The notes: generated from the sequence alone by a model not told the origin. A DNA stretch of 24,762 bases from Apostichopus leukothele (GCA_010014835.2 JAAAKB020000025.1:1951711-1976472), one strand, 5' to 3'. Shown: positions 11,601 through 21,200, counted from the first letter of the stretch. Program-made: numbers and translations.

Positions 11601-13632
11601 AGCATTCTTAAACCCATTGACACTANNNNNNNNNNNNNNNNNNNNNNNNNNNNNNNNNNNNNNNNNNNNNNNNNNNNNNNNNNNNNNNNNNNNNNNNNNN
11701 NNNNNNNNNNNNNNNNNNNNNNNNNCAGTGAAATTATTTTTAGGTTTATATGAAAACAAATTAAATCTGTGTAATTTCTTGTCAGCCACACCTTGACAAA
11801 ACTGTTGTAACAACAGAAACTCATTTTTAGCTAAGTGATCATATTCAATTACTTTTAATATTTATAATTTTGTTCACCTTCCTCCATGCATTGGAACTAA
11901 TATTAGTTTCAATTTGAAAACATGTTTACATTTCTTGTAACATTCTGACCTAAACAAGACTGCTTTAAGCAAGTTTGAACTGGACTGATTTTCATCTGAT
12001 TAATGGTATTTCAGAGAATGCTTTCAATCATTCTTTCCTTCAGATCCAAGCAAATATGAAATTGATAGCGACGAAGAGGACTTTCCATTTAAGTGTTTTA
12101 TTTGCAGAAAACATTTTACGAGCCCGGTCGTCACCAGGTGAGGGGTAATAACAAGACAGCTATTGTATGATCTCTGCATTTAATGCACAAGGTATCGTTG
12201 CCTTGTTGTGTTTAATACTTCCAGAAAAAGTACTAGCAATCAGAAAGTAGACGTTCAATTTCAGTAATTGGTAAGATAGGATCGGACAACCATCTGAACC
12301 TTCTGAATCATGTTCATGGGAATTTCAAGGTTTTCATGGGAATTCAAATTGCAAAATCTAAAATATATTTACAAAAATTAGAAAGTAAAAGAAAATAGAA
12401 TGAACAAAAACACCAGGAGGGTTGTAAGAAAATTTAAAATAGAAAACGACAGACTTAGTTTTTTTCATTGTAAAGTAAACTCATATTTCAGGATAATATT
12501 CTGATAAACAAATTAGGTTGTACTTGTCTGACTCTGCCTGTATTACTCTTTTGTTTTGTTTTCTTTTTTTTGCAGATGTAAACATTATTTTTGTGAAAAA
12601 TGTGCTTTGAGCCATTACAAGAAGAGTAAAAGGTGTTTTGTTTGTGGACAACAAACACACGGACTCTTCAATGTGGCTAGAGGTAAGATGGTGATTTATT
12701 GAGACTTAAATTAATTAATAAATTGAGACTTAATAAATTACTACCCTGAGTCGACAGTTTATAACATTGTTGCACGTACGATGCCAAAGGCTAGCTAATG
12801 GATTAGAAGAAGCAAGTGTACTGAACAATCCAATATGAGCTTATTTGTTAAGGACTGATAGAGAACTGTTGATAAAAATGCTAAATGAATAAACTTAGGT
12901 ATAATTTTGAGAAAGCGGCAACCATTGGATGGTTAGAAACGGTAGGGTCACAGACAGAACATGTGAGAAAACTTGAAGTGCACAACGCAAACAATTTACT
13001 TTTTCAAATCTTTTACAATGTGTAATGCAGAGTTTGCAGACCACTAAAATAACCCTAATAACACCTTTTTACTGATGAAATGGATGATTGTAGTGCTTTA
13101 TTGAGTAAATAGAAAAAAAAACCAACGTCAAAAGCAAAAAGGTATAGATGTATTTTATGCCATCAGTAGGGTCATTTATCACAGGATTGTTCTGCATAAT
13201 TTGCAAAAGTGATTATCACCATCTGCAAAAACGATGGGTGCTGTTATTTTGTTGTTGTTATTGCTTTGGATTTAAACTATTAGTCAGTATATCATTTGCT
13301 TAAGGGAACAATATTTTATTCCAGCCTATATAGGAGGAGTGTTTAAAATTAATTTTGAGCTCATGGTGACAGGAGGCCTGGATTGGTGAAAGCAGTTCAC
13401 ATATTTTGCATGTTTAGTATTAATTTTACTGCTTCAAGGTAATAGAATGGTTAACAGAACATCATATGAACTTTTTTTATAAAAAGAAATTTTCCTCCTA
13501 CCAATTGGAAGTAGTCAGCTGTTATTGCTCTGTATCTTTGCAGAGTTAATGGCCAAGTTGAAGAGAGCTAAGGGTGAAGGAGAGGGTAAAGAAGGAGGCA
13601 ATGATGGGGACTCTAGTGAGGACTCTCCGTGA
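8525..13632 (+). CDS. RNF113A-like: RNF113/CWC24-like RING-finger protein, four exons, N-terminally short
   Basis: The joined exons 8525-8612, 12044-12137, 12576-12682 and 13544-13632 total 378 nt, or 125 residues plus stop, with intron phases 1, 2 and 1. Residues about 35-45 are the acidic '[10 protein letters not shown]' lead-in that precedes the RING in RNF113 proteins. A C3HC4-type RING follows, spaced C-x2-C-x11-C-x-H-x2-C-x2-C-x10-C-x2-C, and then the family signature '[22 protein letters not shown]'-like block, which corresponds to human '[22 protein letters not shown]'-like sequence. The tail is Gly/Glu/Lys-rich. Known family members are nuclear E3 ubiquitin ligases tied to the spliceosome (yeast Cwc24) and DNA alkylation repair. 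They are usually about 300-340 residues, with a CCCH zinc finger before the RING. That half is not found here, though the gap at 11626-11725 and unseen exons cannot be excluded. Family identity of the RING is secure; whether the protein is complete is not. Confidence 0.85.
9353..9431 (+). other. 79-nt imperfect hairpin in intron 1
   Basis: The outer arms 'cagtcggaaagttgacct' (9353-9370) and 'aggtcagcattccgactg' (9414-9431) pair at 16 of 18 positions, with one mismatch and one G-U wobble. Inner segments 'cgacc' and 'ttatgt' pair with 'ggtcg' and 'acataa', leaving an 8-nt loop and an uneven internal loop. The size and shape fit a pre-miRNA-like stem or a very small inverted-repeat element. Nothing in the sequence chooses between these. 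Confidence 0.5.
9790..10550 (-). mobile_element. LINE 3' end (L2/CR1-type non-LTR retrotransposon), degraded
   Basis: The minus-strand frame 10405-10124 contains '[20 protein letters not shown]', then a helical stretch with 'ALHDQ'-like '[20 protein letters not shown]' and 'RALRSQSH'. This is the conserved C-terminal region after the reverse transcriptase in L2/CR1/Rex1-type LINEs. The expected continuation, '[17 protein letters not shown]' and then '[16 protein letters not shown]', is present further along (to about 10035) but in other frames, so there are at least two frameshifts. The 3' UTR includes a 'gtgctcttgagcatgttt' segment near 9860-9885, resembling LINE tails. Only the 3' end is present, as is usual for 5'-truncated insertions. 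It lies antisense in intron 1 of the RNF113-like gene. Confidence 0.85.
11471..11840 (-). mobile_element. Probable second LINE 3' end with (AAACT)n tail, split by the gap
   Basis: On the minus strand a frame ending at 11565 encodes '[19 protein letters not shown]', which resembles the C-terminal 'NxFKxxLDKH' end of many LINE reverse-transcriptase ORFs. About 70 bp downstream it ends in four AAACT units (plus strand AGTTT, 11471-11490), a tandem-repeat tail typical of some LINEs. The assembly gap removes the middle. Upstream of the gap a frame reading '[16 protein letters not shown]' may belong to the same element. Family assignment is tentative. Confidence 0.5.
11626..11725. other. Assembly gap (100 N)
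   Basis: Exactly 100 Ns, a length commonly used for gaps of unknown size. It lies in intron 1 of the RNF113-like gene and inside a probable LINE. Missing exons in it cannot be excluded, although both flanks look like repeat rather than host coding sequence. Confidence 0.95.
12044..12137 (+). CDS. RNF113A-like: Exon 2: acidic lead-in and first half of the RING
   Basis: Preceded by a pyrimidine-rich tract and CAG acceptor (12041-12043), and followed by donor GTGAGG (12138-12143). It encodes the '[20 protein letters not shown]' stretch and 'FTSPVVTR', including the first zinc-binding pair (CFIC). The match to RNF113A is residue by residue recognisable. Confidence 0.9.
12576..12682 (+). CDS. RNF113A-like: Exon 3: zinc-binding core of the RING
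   Basis: A strong polypyrimidine tract and TGCAG acceptor end at 12575, and the donor GTAAGA starts at 12683. It encodes '[14 protein letters not shown]', with the Cys, His, Cys and Cys ligands, and the final pair in '[16 protein letters not shown]'. All eight zinc ligands of the RING are present across exons 2 and 3. Confidence 0.92.
13544..13632 (+). CDS. RNF113A-like: Exon 4: C-terminal tail and stop
   Basis: The acceptor TTTGCAG ends at 13543. The frame continues from exon 3 as Glu-Leu-Met-Ala-Lys-Leu, the conserved helix after the RING, then a Gly/Glu/Lys/Asp-rich tail ending Ser-Pro, with TGA at 13630-13632. The tail is low-complexity and likely disordered. Confidence 0.88.
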
Positions 13633-14390
13633 AGACGACAGGTATGCTTTGTTAGATTCAACAGGGTCTGAGATGTTACCATAGCAACCTTTGGACTGAG
13701 AGATAATGGTCGAGCCCCATGTGATAAGTCAACTACATATCTTTCACAACACCAGTAGATCATATGCTCTGGATCGGGAAGAAATTTTTGTTGCCAATGT
13801 GAAGATGGTGAATTCCAGAATTGGTATGAAGGTGTACTTCTAGCCCAACACCGATTTGAGCAAACTAGCAAGTAAACAAACAGGTTGTACTCAGGATGGT
13901 GGGCGTAATTTCTGATCTGTCTATTGAATTAATTATTGTCATCATGTTTGGTTTCAGCTTGGAATCATTTCCAGTAATATTTTGGTTTTGTCCTTTACCT
14001 GGAAAATTGCTACCATTTTGGCAATCAGTTTATTTACTGCATCAATTTGCTGTAATGTGTATCCATTAGCAGTTTGGAAGAACTTGATATAGTCACAGCA
14101 GATGCTGTTCTCACATCTTTGATTCAAATGATGATGATGATGATGACAGCAATCATGTAATGTTTCCAGAACAGCATTTTTATGGTTTAAGAACTTTTTT
14201 ATGAGACTTGCTTACTCTACTGGATAATTCTACAGAAAGACTATGTAAGAAACAAGTTAATATTCATTGATTAAATATAATTGTAGTCTGGAATATCGTA
14301 GCCTGCCAAGCAGACAATTTTAGGAATTAGTCAAATGAAGCTGGTGTTCAACTGTGTGATGAAAATCATAATGTACTCAGTACACTAACT

Positions 14391-14422
14391 GTCATAGAAG
14401 TTTCTATAGAAACTTCTATGAC
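14391..14422. repeat. Perfect 32-bp palindrome
   Basis: 'gtcatagaagtttcta' is followed at once by its exact reverse complement, with no spacer. It is directly adjacent to the second palindrome at 14423. As RNA in the 3' UTR it would form a tight stem-loop. Confidence 0.95.
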
Positions 14423-14484
14423 ATTAATTCCCCTAAAGTCGTGATTTGGAATCTATTCCAAATCACGACTTTAGGGGAATTAAT
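14423..14484. repeat. 62-bp near-palindrome, 30-bp perfect arms, 2-nt spacer
   Basis: The left arm 14423-14452 begins 'attaattcccctaaagtcg', the spacer is 'ct' at 14453-14454, and the right arm 14455-14484 is the exact reverse complement. Thirty paired bases without a mismatch is unusual for old non-coding DNA. A weaker inverted repeat, 'tcaaat' and 'atttga', follows within about 20 bp. Confidence 0.95.
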
Positions 14485-14528
14485 ACTCAAATTCAGATTT
14501 GAAGCAGTTTCTGATGCCCACATTTGAA

Positions 14529-14534
14529 AATAAA
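14529..14534 (+). promoter_or_regulatory. Candidate polyadenylation signal AATAAA
   Basis: A canonical hexamer about 0.9 kb after the RNF113-like stop codon and just past the double palindrome. The ATTAAA at 14270-14275 is an upstream alternative. Its use is not shown by sequence. Confidence 0.35.
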
Positions 14535-15167
14535 TTAGCTGAAGTGTTCACCTGAGGCTAGCAGACATGTCTGTTCTTGATAGTTCATTTCAGGTTATTT
14601 CTCAATACTTTTAAACTTGTTGCAACTTTGGGAAGGTGTAATTTTTTGGGTATTATTTATGAGATTATGTCATTTTATGTGACTATTTCAGTTCATCAAG
14701 CAAGATACTCATATTACTTAGTGAAAGTATTATCAATTGATTCCCTAAAGTTGAAAAAAAAAGCATTATTGAAGTTACCAGGACTGAACAGGCACTGAAA
14801 TTATTTCTTGCAAGGTCAAAGCCAGAAACCTACAAAGTTCAAGTTAACGGTGTCAGTCATATTTACCTTTCACCTTTGGCATGTAAGTCGATGTTTAAGA
14901 TTATTACATTAGTGAAGTTATCTTGTTCAAGGAACCTTTAATTTATTAAAATGATCACAAAAGGGTACAAAGAAAGAAGCAATAGGATTGCCTAACTCAT
15001 CGAAAAAGTGAAATAAACTTTTGTGCATGTGGCTTCAAACAAACACAAACTTCCATCGTATTCATAACCTTATGCACATCAACCTGTTAGTCTTGTTTAC
15101 TCTTCTTAATGCATACGCTTAGCAAAAATCCGGTTTTCTTCAGATTGGTCCAGAGAAAAGACTTGTT
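14535..15167. other. Non-coding spacer, no gene seen
   Basis: The open frame 14577-14798 (+) is hydrophobic and AT-driven, with no family motif. Nothing else here resembles a gene or known element. It separates the host gene from the transposon pile. Confidence 0.55.
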
Positions 15168-17585
15168 GTTGGATTCTATTCATCACTCATTCAGTAGTCA
15201 GGTAATTCTTGCGACTACTCTCTTTACCAGGCTTTACTTTAAGACTTGACTCAGAAATTCTGTTCTGGTCATAAATTCAATAGTGAATTCCAGCTTTCAC
15301 ACTGATGCACACACATTCTGTCTGACATAACTTCAGAACAAACTGTGTGTCTCGAGCCACTGTCCAATAATTCATTCATCTGCACCATTTGACCAGAGCT
15401 TATTACTCTAGTATTAGTTCCAGCTCATGGAGGAAGGTGAACAAACTTATCAATACAAAAAGGAGTGACTGTGATCTCATTGCAAGAGGCAAGGCAGCAG
15501 CACTGGCCTTACCATATACCTCAGCCTCAGTGAGATTACAAACAGCATTAATTTCTTCCCAATTTGCAAACCTCATCTGCACCTATTCAGCCATTAAATC
15601 CAACCCTGTGTAACACCTTAGTCAAGCAGAGAACTCCTACATGTTCTTGTTCCAGAACAATTGTTCAGAAATGTTTGTTTGTATGCACCGTGACTGGATA
15701 GCAGGCAGTCGGGAACATGCGCTGAATTAGGTTGTAATCCTACATCTTCTATCAGTGTGTTTGCCTTTAAAGTCAGAAAAATAATGCAATGCTACCCTTG
15801 CATATCCTCCTTTCATGTTTGTCTATCACAGTTTCGTCAAAACATGCAAAATGACTGTTGTCTTGAGTCACTGGGTCATTGGCCTTGTTACATCATCTAC
15901 AAATATGACCAACCCTTTGATAATCTATCATCTAATGTGCCATGGTCCATTTTCTTTGGATTTGACTTAAGAGTTTGTATTGCCCTCTCTGCTAAACCAT
16001 TCGAGGCAGGATGATGATAGGGTGAAGATGTAACATGCTTTATGCCATTTAATGTACAAAACTTTTCAAATTCATCACTTACATGTACCATTTATATCAG
16101 TAACTAACATTTCTGTAATACCTCTAACCAATTTGAACTACTAGCATAAGGAACATGTGACCCATAAACGGTCCTGCATAATCTGCATGTACTCTAGCCC
16201 AAGGCTTTTCAGGCCAATACTATGGATTCAATGGCGCTTGTGGTGGCATTGGACTAGTTTTGACAATTGCAGCACGGTTTAACGTAAGCTTCAATATTTG
16301 CATCCAGGGTAGGCCACCAAACTAGCATTCTGGATAACCTTTTCATGCACGCTATTCTTGGGTGACTTCTGTGTATCTCATTTAGCATTTGCGTTCGGCC
16401 TTGTTTTGGAAAAATGACTCTATTAGCCCATAATAAACAACCATCTTTCAACACTTAGTTCACTTCGTCGTTGACAATAAGGGTTGGACTCATCACTTGG
16501 ACATTGATTAGGCCAACCTGTACGTACAAAATGCAAAGTATGTGATAAACTTGGGTCTCTTCCAGTCCAGTTACTAATTTAGGCGGTGCTGATTGGACCT
16601 TGGTTAAGATTTTCCAACAATAGGATTGTGTCTGCTGGCATTGGAACATTTGCAGTGAAATCTCTTAATGGTAGTCTACTAAATGTGTCAGCATTAGCAT
16701 GTTCATATGTTGGCCTAAACTTTAAACTATACTCGTAATTCTAAAGCATTAAAAGAAGATGCTTGTGATAGAATTGACTTAAACTCATGAAATAATGATT
16801 GCCCTGCTTTGTGATCAGTGATGAGTTCAAACCTTCCACCATATAAATAAGCATGAAATTTCTTAATGCCAAAAGTACATGCTAGTCCTTCCTTCTCAAC
16901 TCAAGAATAGTTTTGCTCCGCTTTCGACAGAGTACGTGAGGCAAACCCAACTGGTGTTTCTGACCCATCAGGCATTCCATGAGACAATACTGTGCTTACA
17001 CCATACTGTGATGCATCACAAGAGATAATTAATTGCAGCTCTGGATTATAGTTTGTTCAGACTCTGTCAGATGCAATCAATTTCTTTGACTTGCATTCTT
17101 TCTGAGTCCATTGAAACTTACTCCTTTCCTAAAGTGGAGCAAGTTTGTACTCAAGTTGTCAAGTTTGGCAGGAACTTTATATTGTAATAGGTTAGTAACC
17201 CTAAATATGATTTCAGTTGCTACACATGTTGTGGTTCTGGGGTCTCTTGAACTGCTCTTACCTTGTCATCAGTGGGGTGAAGACCATTGGCATCAATAAT
17301 ATGGCCTAAATAAATGACAGATGGTGACATGAATACACATTTCTCTTTCGTAAGGCATAACCCTACAGCCTCTAATCGAGATAAAACCAGATTAAACTTT
17401 CCAGGTGTTCTGCTTCAGTTGCACCCGTTGTCATAACGTATCTAAATAAATTGCCACCCTTGGAATTACCTTCAAAGCATTTTCCATAATTCTTAGAAAA
17501 ATACCCGGTGCCGATTGGCATTTCTTTCACCGACATCCCCTCAAACAAATTATGCATGAATGGTTGAATGGTTTAGCTGTAAAAT
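15168..17585 (-). mobile_element. Ty3/Gypsy LTR retrotransposon fossil (partial, broken)
   Basis: In minus-strand order the parts are: the end of the reverse transcriptase (about 17557-17270, with 'TEAEHLE' and then 'YLGHIIDANGLHP'); the RNase H region (about 17060-16780, with 'DASQYG' and 'ITDHKA'-type motifs); the integrase zinc-binding domain (about 16454-16254, with 'HRSHPRIACMKRLSRMLVWW' and 'CCNCQ'); and parts of the integrase core (about 16220-15897, with 'ARVHADYAGPF' and 'HHPASNGLAERAIQTLK'). Gag, protease and the front of the reverse transcriptase are absent. A possible LTR edge reading TGTTACACAGGG lies at about 15615 on the minus strand, with a candidate LTR down to about 15168, but no partner LTR is visible. 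It is clearly broken, with probably six or more disruptions, so it is old. Its 5' side abuts the hAT element. Confidence 0.88.
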
Positions 17586-17591
17586 AAGTTC

Positions 17592-17993
17592 TCAATGAAA
17601 GTAAGAATTTCTGCCCGGCCTGCATCCAAAAATATTTATAATGTCTTCCATTTGTTCTTGCAGTATTCTGTTCGTAAACTCTCGTTCAATGTTCCGAATT
17701 GCAAGGTTATTGAGTCTTTGTTGCCCCATCGTGCTTCGTAAATATGTTTTTAATCTGCGTAGGCCACTGAAGGCCCTCTCAGCAGAACACGATGTTGCTG
17801 GGATAGTTGCAAGAATGCATGCACACTTATAATATGTACACAAAATGTCACGTTGGTCGTACACGTACATGTATATATTCCACAACATTTGCTGCAGAAT
17901 GACCAGAATCCAGAGGAATGATTTGCTTAGTTCGTTTTCTAAAGTTAATGAAACTCTTCTTTTCAGCTTCGAGAATGTCTCGATCTCAATCAT
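17592..17993 (-). pseudogene. hAT transposase C-terminal dimerisation domain
   Basis: A 133-codon frame. From about residue 55 it reads 'YKCACILATIPATSCSAERA', then 'FSGLRRLKTYLRSTMGQQRL' and 'NNLAIRNIER', the hAT C-terminal dimerisation domain carrying the third catalytic Glu. It ends in 'GCRPGRNSYFH', matching the usual C-terminus of this lineage. Its first 50 residues look out of frame, consistent with a frameshift upstream of the domain. Confidence 0.85.
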
Positions 17994-18493
17994 CTTATCC
18001 TGCTACTTAATCGTAACTACTTGCAGTTGTAGCTTCATTTAATACAATGTCACCGAGGGCACAAAATACGCTCTGGTCATCCACATCAAACCTCAATTCC
18101 ATCTCGGAAACCACTTTATCTATGCTACAAAACTAAGTATCGATACGATAATCTCGTGGAGTGGTGTACTGCTGTGCTTAGCCAGCTCCTGTTGTCCCCA
18201 TGACAACCTCAAGTCGACAAGGTGGCTTACGTGCTCTTGGAAGCTTTGGTTCCTTGAATTCATAGTCTGTATCCGCTATACATTCTTTGATGTTGTTACC
18301 GAGGAGTTCAGCTTGTTTCTCCACAAGTTCAAACATTTCATCATTTCTACTATCTTTGAGTGTTTGTCTTGTTGCATCTGCACTCCTGTATGCCGATATT
18401 ACATCCACTGACTTTCCCTGGAGGTACTGACTAAGGCTGCTAGTATTCGATAGCATTAACTTTAATACATATAAACCAAATACAAACTCAAAG

Positions 18494-19978
18494 TCACATA
18501 CAGCATTCAGAATAAGTCTTTGGGTCTCGATCCTCGGATAGTGTGAGCAATGCTTTGATGATACGAGTCATCTGGCTTAAAATGGCTTTGACTGCTTGCC
18601 AGCAACATGACCATCTGGTAACACTCTGTGATTTAAGAGAGTGGATCATGTGTTCCTTGTCAACTTCTATGTCACTAAATACAGCATGTCGCTTAGGACT
18701 TTCTTCTAGAAAATTGCATAGGCTCTGCGTAGTTCCAAGAGCATTATGCAATGGACCTGGTGCTATTTCTGTCAATGTGTCTTGAATCGCCAAATTCAAC
18801 AAATGGCCATAGCAGTGAAAATATATGCCTAATGGTGAACATTCTTCCATGCCAGTGGCTAATCTACGGTTTACTCCACTCAAGTTTGAAGCGCCGTCAA
18901 AACATTCTCCAACTATAGTGTCTAGTTGTAAATCAAGTTTACCAAACACTTCTAACACTAACTTGTACCAACTTTTGCCATCTGTGGACTTGGTGGAATA
19001 AAATCCTATAAATGACACTTTAGTTTTCCCCGCAAAAATATAGAGAATGCACATCGCAACTTGTTCGATATGACTAATATCCGAGGTTTCGTCCATTATA
19101 AGTGACTGCATTCCGGTTGTCCTTGATTCGGATCTTATCAGTTGGAGGACAAGATTTGCAACGATTTCAAATATTTCATTACAAATATCTGGTGATGTCC
19201 ATTGAGCATGTTTTCCCAACTGGGTTTGTAATTTTTCACCAAGCCAAGGAATATCTTTGCAACGCATGTCTAGAAGTTCTAAAAAATGACCTCTATTGCT
19301 ATCCGATACTTCATGAATACGGCATCTGTCCTCGTGCTTTCCCCTTTGAGCAATATCTTGATGAGCAGTGAAAATCAAGCATTCTATTATCACTTTTATA
19401 TATGCTCTATCTTGTGCTACCTTTTTGTTCATGGGCCTAATATCCAGTTGTGTTAAAATGGTCATGTTCTGTTTCCTTGCAGCGCTATATTGCATCCACG
19501 TCATTGCATCGAGGTGTGCTTTACTTTCTGTGTGTTTCTTTAAGCGTTCTGGTTTCTTCCAGTTTGTGAAAAGGAAATCATCTGTGTTCATGAATTCTCT
19601 ACATGCAAAGCAGGTGCCACTGTCTGTAACATTGTCATATGACAACCATGGGTAGATTTTAAACCATTCTGTTTGGAAATCTCTCTGAAAAGTTTCTTTT
19701 CCACATTTTTTGGGGTGATATTCCATAATTATTGGTTGATTTGGTCCTGAAGCAGAAGGTGGTGAGTCAATCTTAACAACATGTGGACTAACGACATCAT
19801 GTTGGACAGAATCCTTACCATCACCATCATCCACACTATCTTCATCACTTGAAATTTCTCCTATTTTTTGAACTTTTTCATCAAATGTAATATGCCTTAA
19901 TGTAGCAATAAATGTGAATGTTAATAAATTACAAAAGTTCCATGATAATTTATCTAATTTAAACAAGTCAAACCACAT
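18494..19978 (-). pseudogene. hAT transposase, main 494-codon open frame
   Basis: An N-terminal acidic linker (about residues 40-80) is followed by a TTF-type zinc finger with C123, C126, H149 and H155 as likely ligands, preceded by 'FQTEWFKIYPWL'. The RNase H-like catalytic fold, with the DUF4371 signature, follows at about 200-400. D296 in 'IMDETSDIS' and D361 in 'CFDGASNLSG' are the likely first and second catalytic acids, and 'FHCYGHLLNLAIQD' at about 387-400 is the conserved C-x2-H block. The first 30 or so residues are hydrophobic and unlike the family, so the real start may be further in, or an intron may be present. The frame ends at 'PKTYSECCM', where the family instead continues 'LNAVCDFEFVFGL', which is present in the next frame. 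This is a frameshift of about one base. Confidence 0.85.
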
Positions 19979-20353
19979 AACTACTCAAATATCCATGTAA
20001 AAGGACATCATGAATATTCAATAGGTAAATAGTTGAGGCAGTATGTCCTGGGCATGTGAGAGTCACATGTAAGGCCAATTAGTGTAATCCACACTTAGAT
20101 TATAGTGGCAGCATGAATTTGTACTTTACTACAAATTTCCCCGCGATTAAAGTCCTCCCCTGATGGACGTTAATCTAACACATACTGACAGTTAGAAATG
20201 ATAGGTACATGAAACCAGTCAGGTGATGTCTTCTTGACCAAACAACTCTGGTAACACAGAGAAATACAAACTTAAAGAAAAGAGTATTAGTTCACAGAAC
20301 TAATGTAAATACAATGTCACAACAGTATACCAATCATAAAGCAGCCATGTCAC
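19979..20353 (-). other. Possible LTR edge and 3' region of the second Gypsy fragment
   Basis: On the minus strand, a purine-rich stretch 'caggggaggac' near 20155-20165 could be a polypurine tract. 'TGTAGTAAAGTACAAATTC' starting near 20135 could be the start of an LTR that is cut short before the hAT element. No second LTR copy is in the window to confirm it. Otherwise this stretch is non-coding. Confidence 0.3.
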
Positions 20354-21200
20354 TTATGGATCTGGAATTGAAGACCGAGGGAGTTGAGCAGGATTGCTAT
20401 GTTGACCCTTGGTAATACGTTCTGATCTAGGAATTCCTTGACATGATTGATCTGCTTGCGGTATGATTACTTCCCTCCTTGGCCCTTGGAACATCCAGTA
20501 TGGAATAAGTGCATTTCCATCAGCATCGTCATTGACGTCATCATTGTCTCCCCAATCGTCAGGCTCCAGGTCATCTTCCTCAGCAGCTACATCCTCCGGA
20601 AGGTCCTGACCGTCCTCACCTGGCAAGTATGGAAAGGGCTGGCGTGGATCTAGGATGATTAGACGTCGGTTTACTGTGCCCACTGCTCCACCTAAGAATG
20701 GTCTGATATGGTATACATCTAGGCCTTCATTTACACCAACTGCAATAAAGGGCTCCCTGTTGTACTTGTCTTCCAATTTGTGTTGGCCTTCATGCGCACA
20801 TTTCTTGAGGAGAACTCTGCTACCAACATGTATGTGAGGGCTCAGTTGTTGAAGGTCATGTCTCTCCTTGTTGGCTTGTAGTGCAGCTTCCATCCGCTCC
20901 TGAGCAACTCGGTGAACCTTCAGAAGAGCATCTGCCTGGGCTGCAACAAACTCTTCATCCCAGTCTTCTTCAGTGTTTCCCAGAAGTTGGTCTATTGGAG
21001 TATATGGCTCACGTCCAAAGAGGAGTCGGTAAGGAGAGAACCCGGTGACGCTGTGAGGGGTACAGTTATACAGGAACACAAGGTGATTTAGTAATTCCGG
21101 CCACTTATGTCGATGTTCCAGCTCAAGGGATAGTACCATTCCACACAAAGTCCGGTTAAATGCATGCCTATGATAGCCACCGGATACCGAAGGGTCTTGG
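20354..21200 (-). mobile_element. Ty3/Gypsy fragment: integrase C-terminal region (second element)
   Basis: A long minus-strand frame, open from at least 21148 to 20354, encodes the end of the integrase core ('YNCTPHSVTGFSPYRLLFGR') and a helical linker ('VHRVAQERMEAALQANKERH'). A GPY/F-like domain follows ('VGSRVLLKKCAHEGQHKLED', then 'VYHIRP'), with a strongly acidic tail ('EEDDLEPDDWGDNDD') and a basic/proline end. Similar reading resumes slightly upstream to about 21190 ('FNRTLCGM'). Its sequence differs from the first Gypsy fossil, so it is a separate family member. It is 5'-truncated, with no gag, protease, reverse transcriptase or RNase H. The surviving part is almost uninterrupted, so it looks younger than the first. 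Confidence 0.88.

Larger units (their letters stand above)
13633..14534 (+). other. Likely 3' UTR of RNF113-like gene
   Basis: Non-coding sequence following the stop. It contains a short GAT microsatellite near 14128-14147, an ATTAAA at 14270-14275 and an AATAAA at 14529-14534, either of which could serve as a polyadenylation signal. The minus-strand frame 13515-13871 runs antisense through exon 4 and is not a gene. The 3' boundary is inferred. Confidence 0.45.
17592..19978 (-). mobile_element. hAT DNA transposon, TTF-zinc-finger/DUF4371 (ZMYM1-like) type, inactivated
   Basis: Coding pieces run in order on the minus strand: 19978-18494 (zinc finger and catalytic domain), 18456-18178 (helical insert region, 'SLSQYLQGKSVDVISAYRS'), about 18135-18015 ('DKVVSEMELRFDVDDQ', no start codon) and 17993-17592 (C-terminal dimerisation domain with 'CSAERAFSGLRRLKTYLRS'). 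The catalytic Asp in 'MDETSD', the Asp in 'CFDGAS' and the Glu in 'SAERAF' are all present. It is broken by at least one frameshift near 18500-18515, another between 18180 and 18135, and one or two between 18015 and 17850. Terminal inverted repeats and the 8-bp target duplication expected of hAT elements were looked for and not seen. It lies directly next to the Gypsy fossil and may have inserted into it. Confidence 0.88.

Noticed and set aside
8613-12043. Search for a CCCH zinc-finger exon in intron 1
   Set aside because: No Cys/His pattern like the RNF113 CCCH finger was found by reading the available sequence. Only the gap remains unseen.
13515-13871. 118-residue minus-strand frame
   Set aside because: It runs antisense through exon 4 of the RNF113-like gene and has no conserved features.
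19102-19655. Plus-strand frames of 89 and 95 residues
   Set aside because: Antisense shadows of the hAT transposase coding strand.
17540-20030. Terminal inverted repeats and 8-bp target duplication of the first hAT element
   Set aside because: The only shared word I saw near both borders was the 7-mer 'catgaat', without matching inverted ends, so it is within chance.
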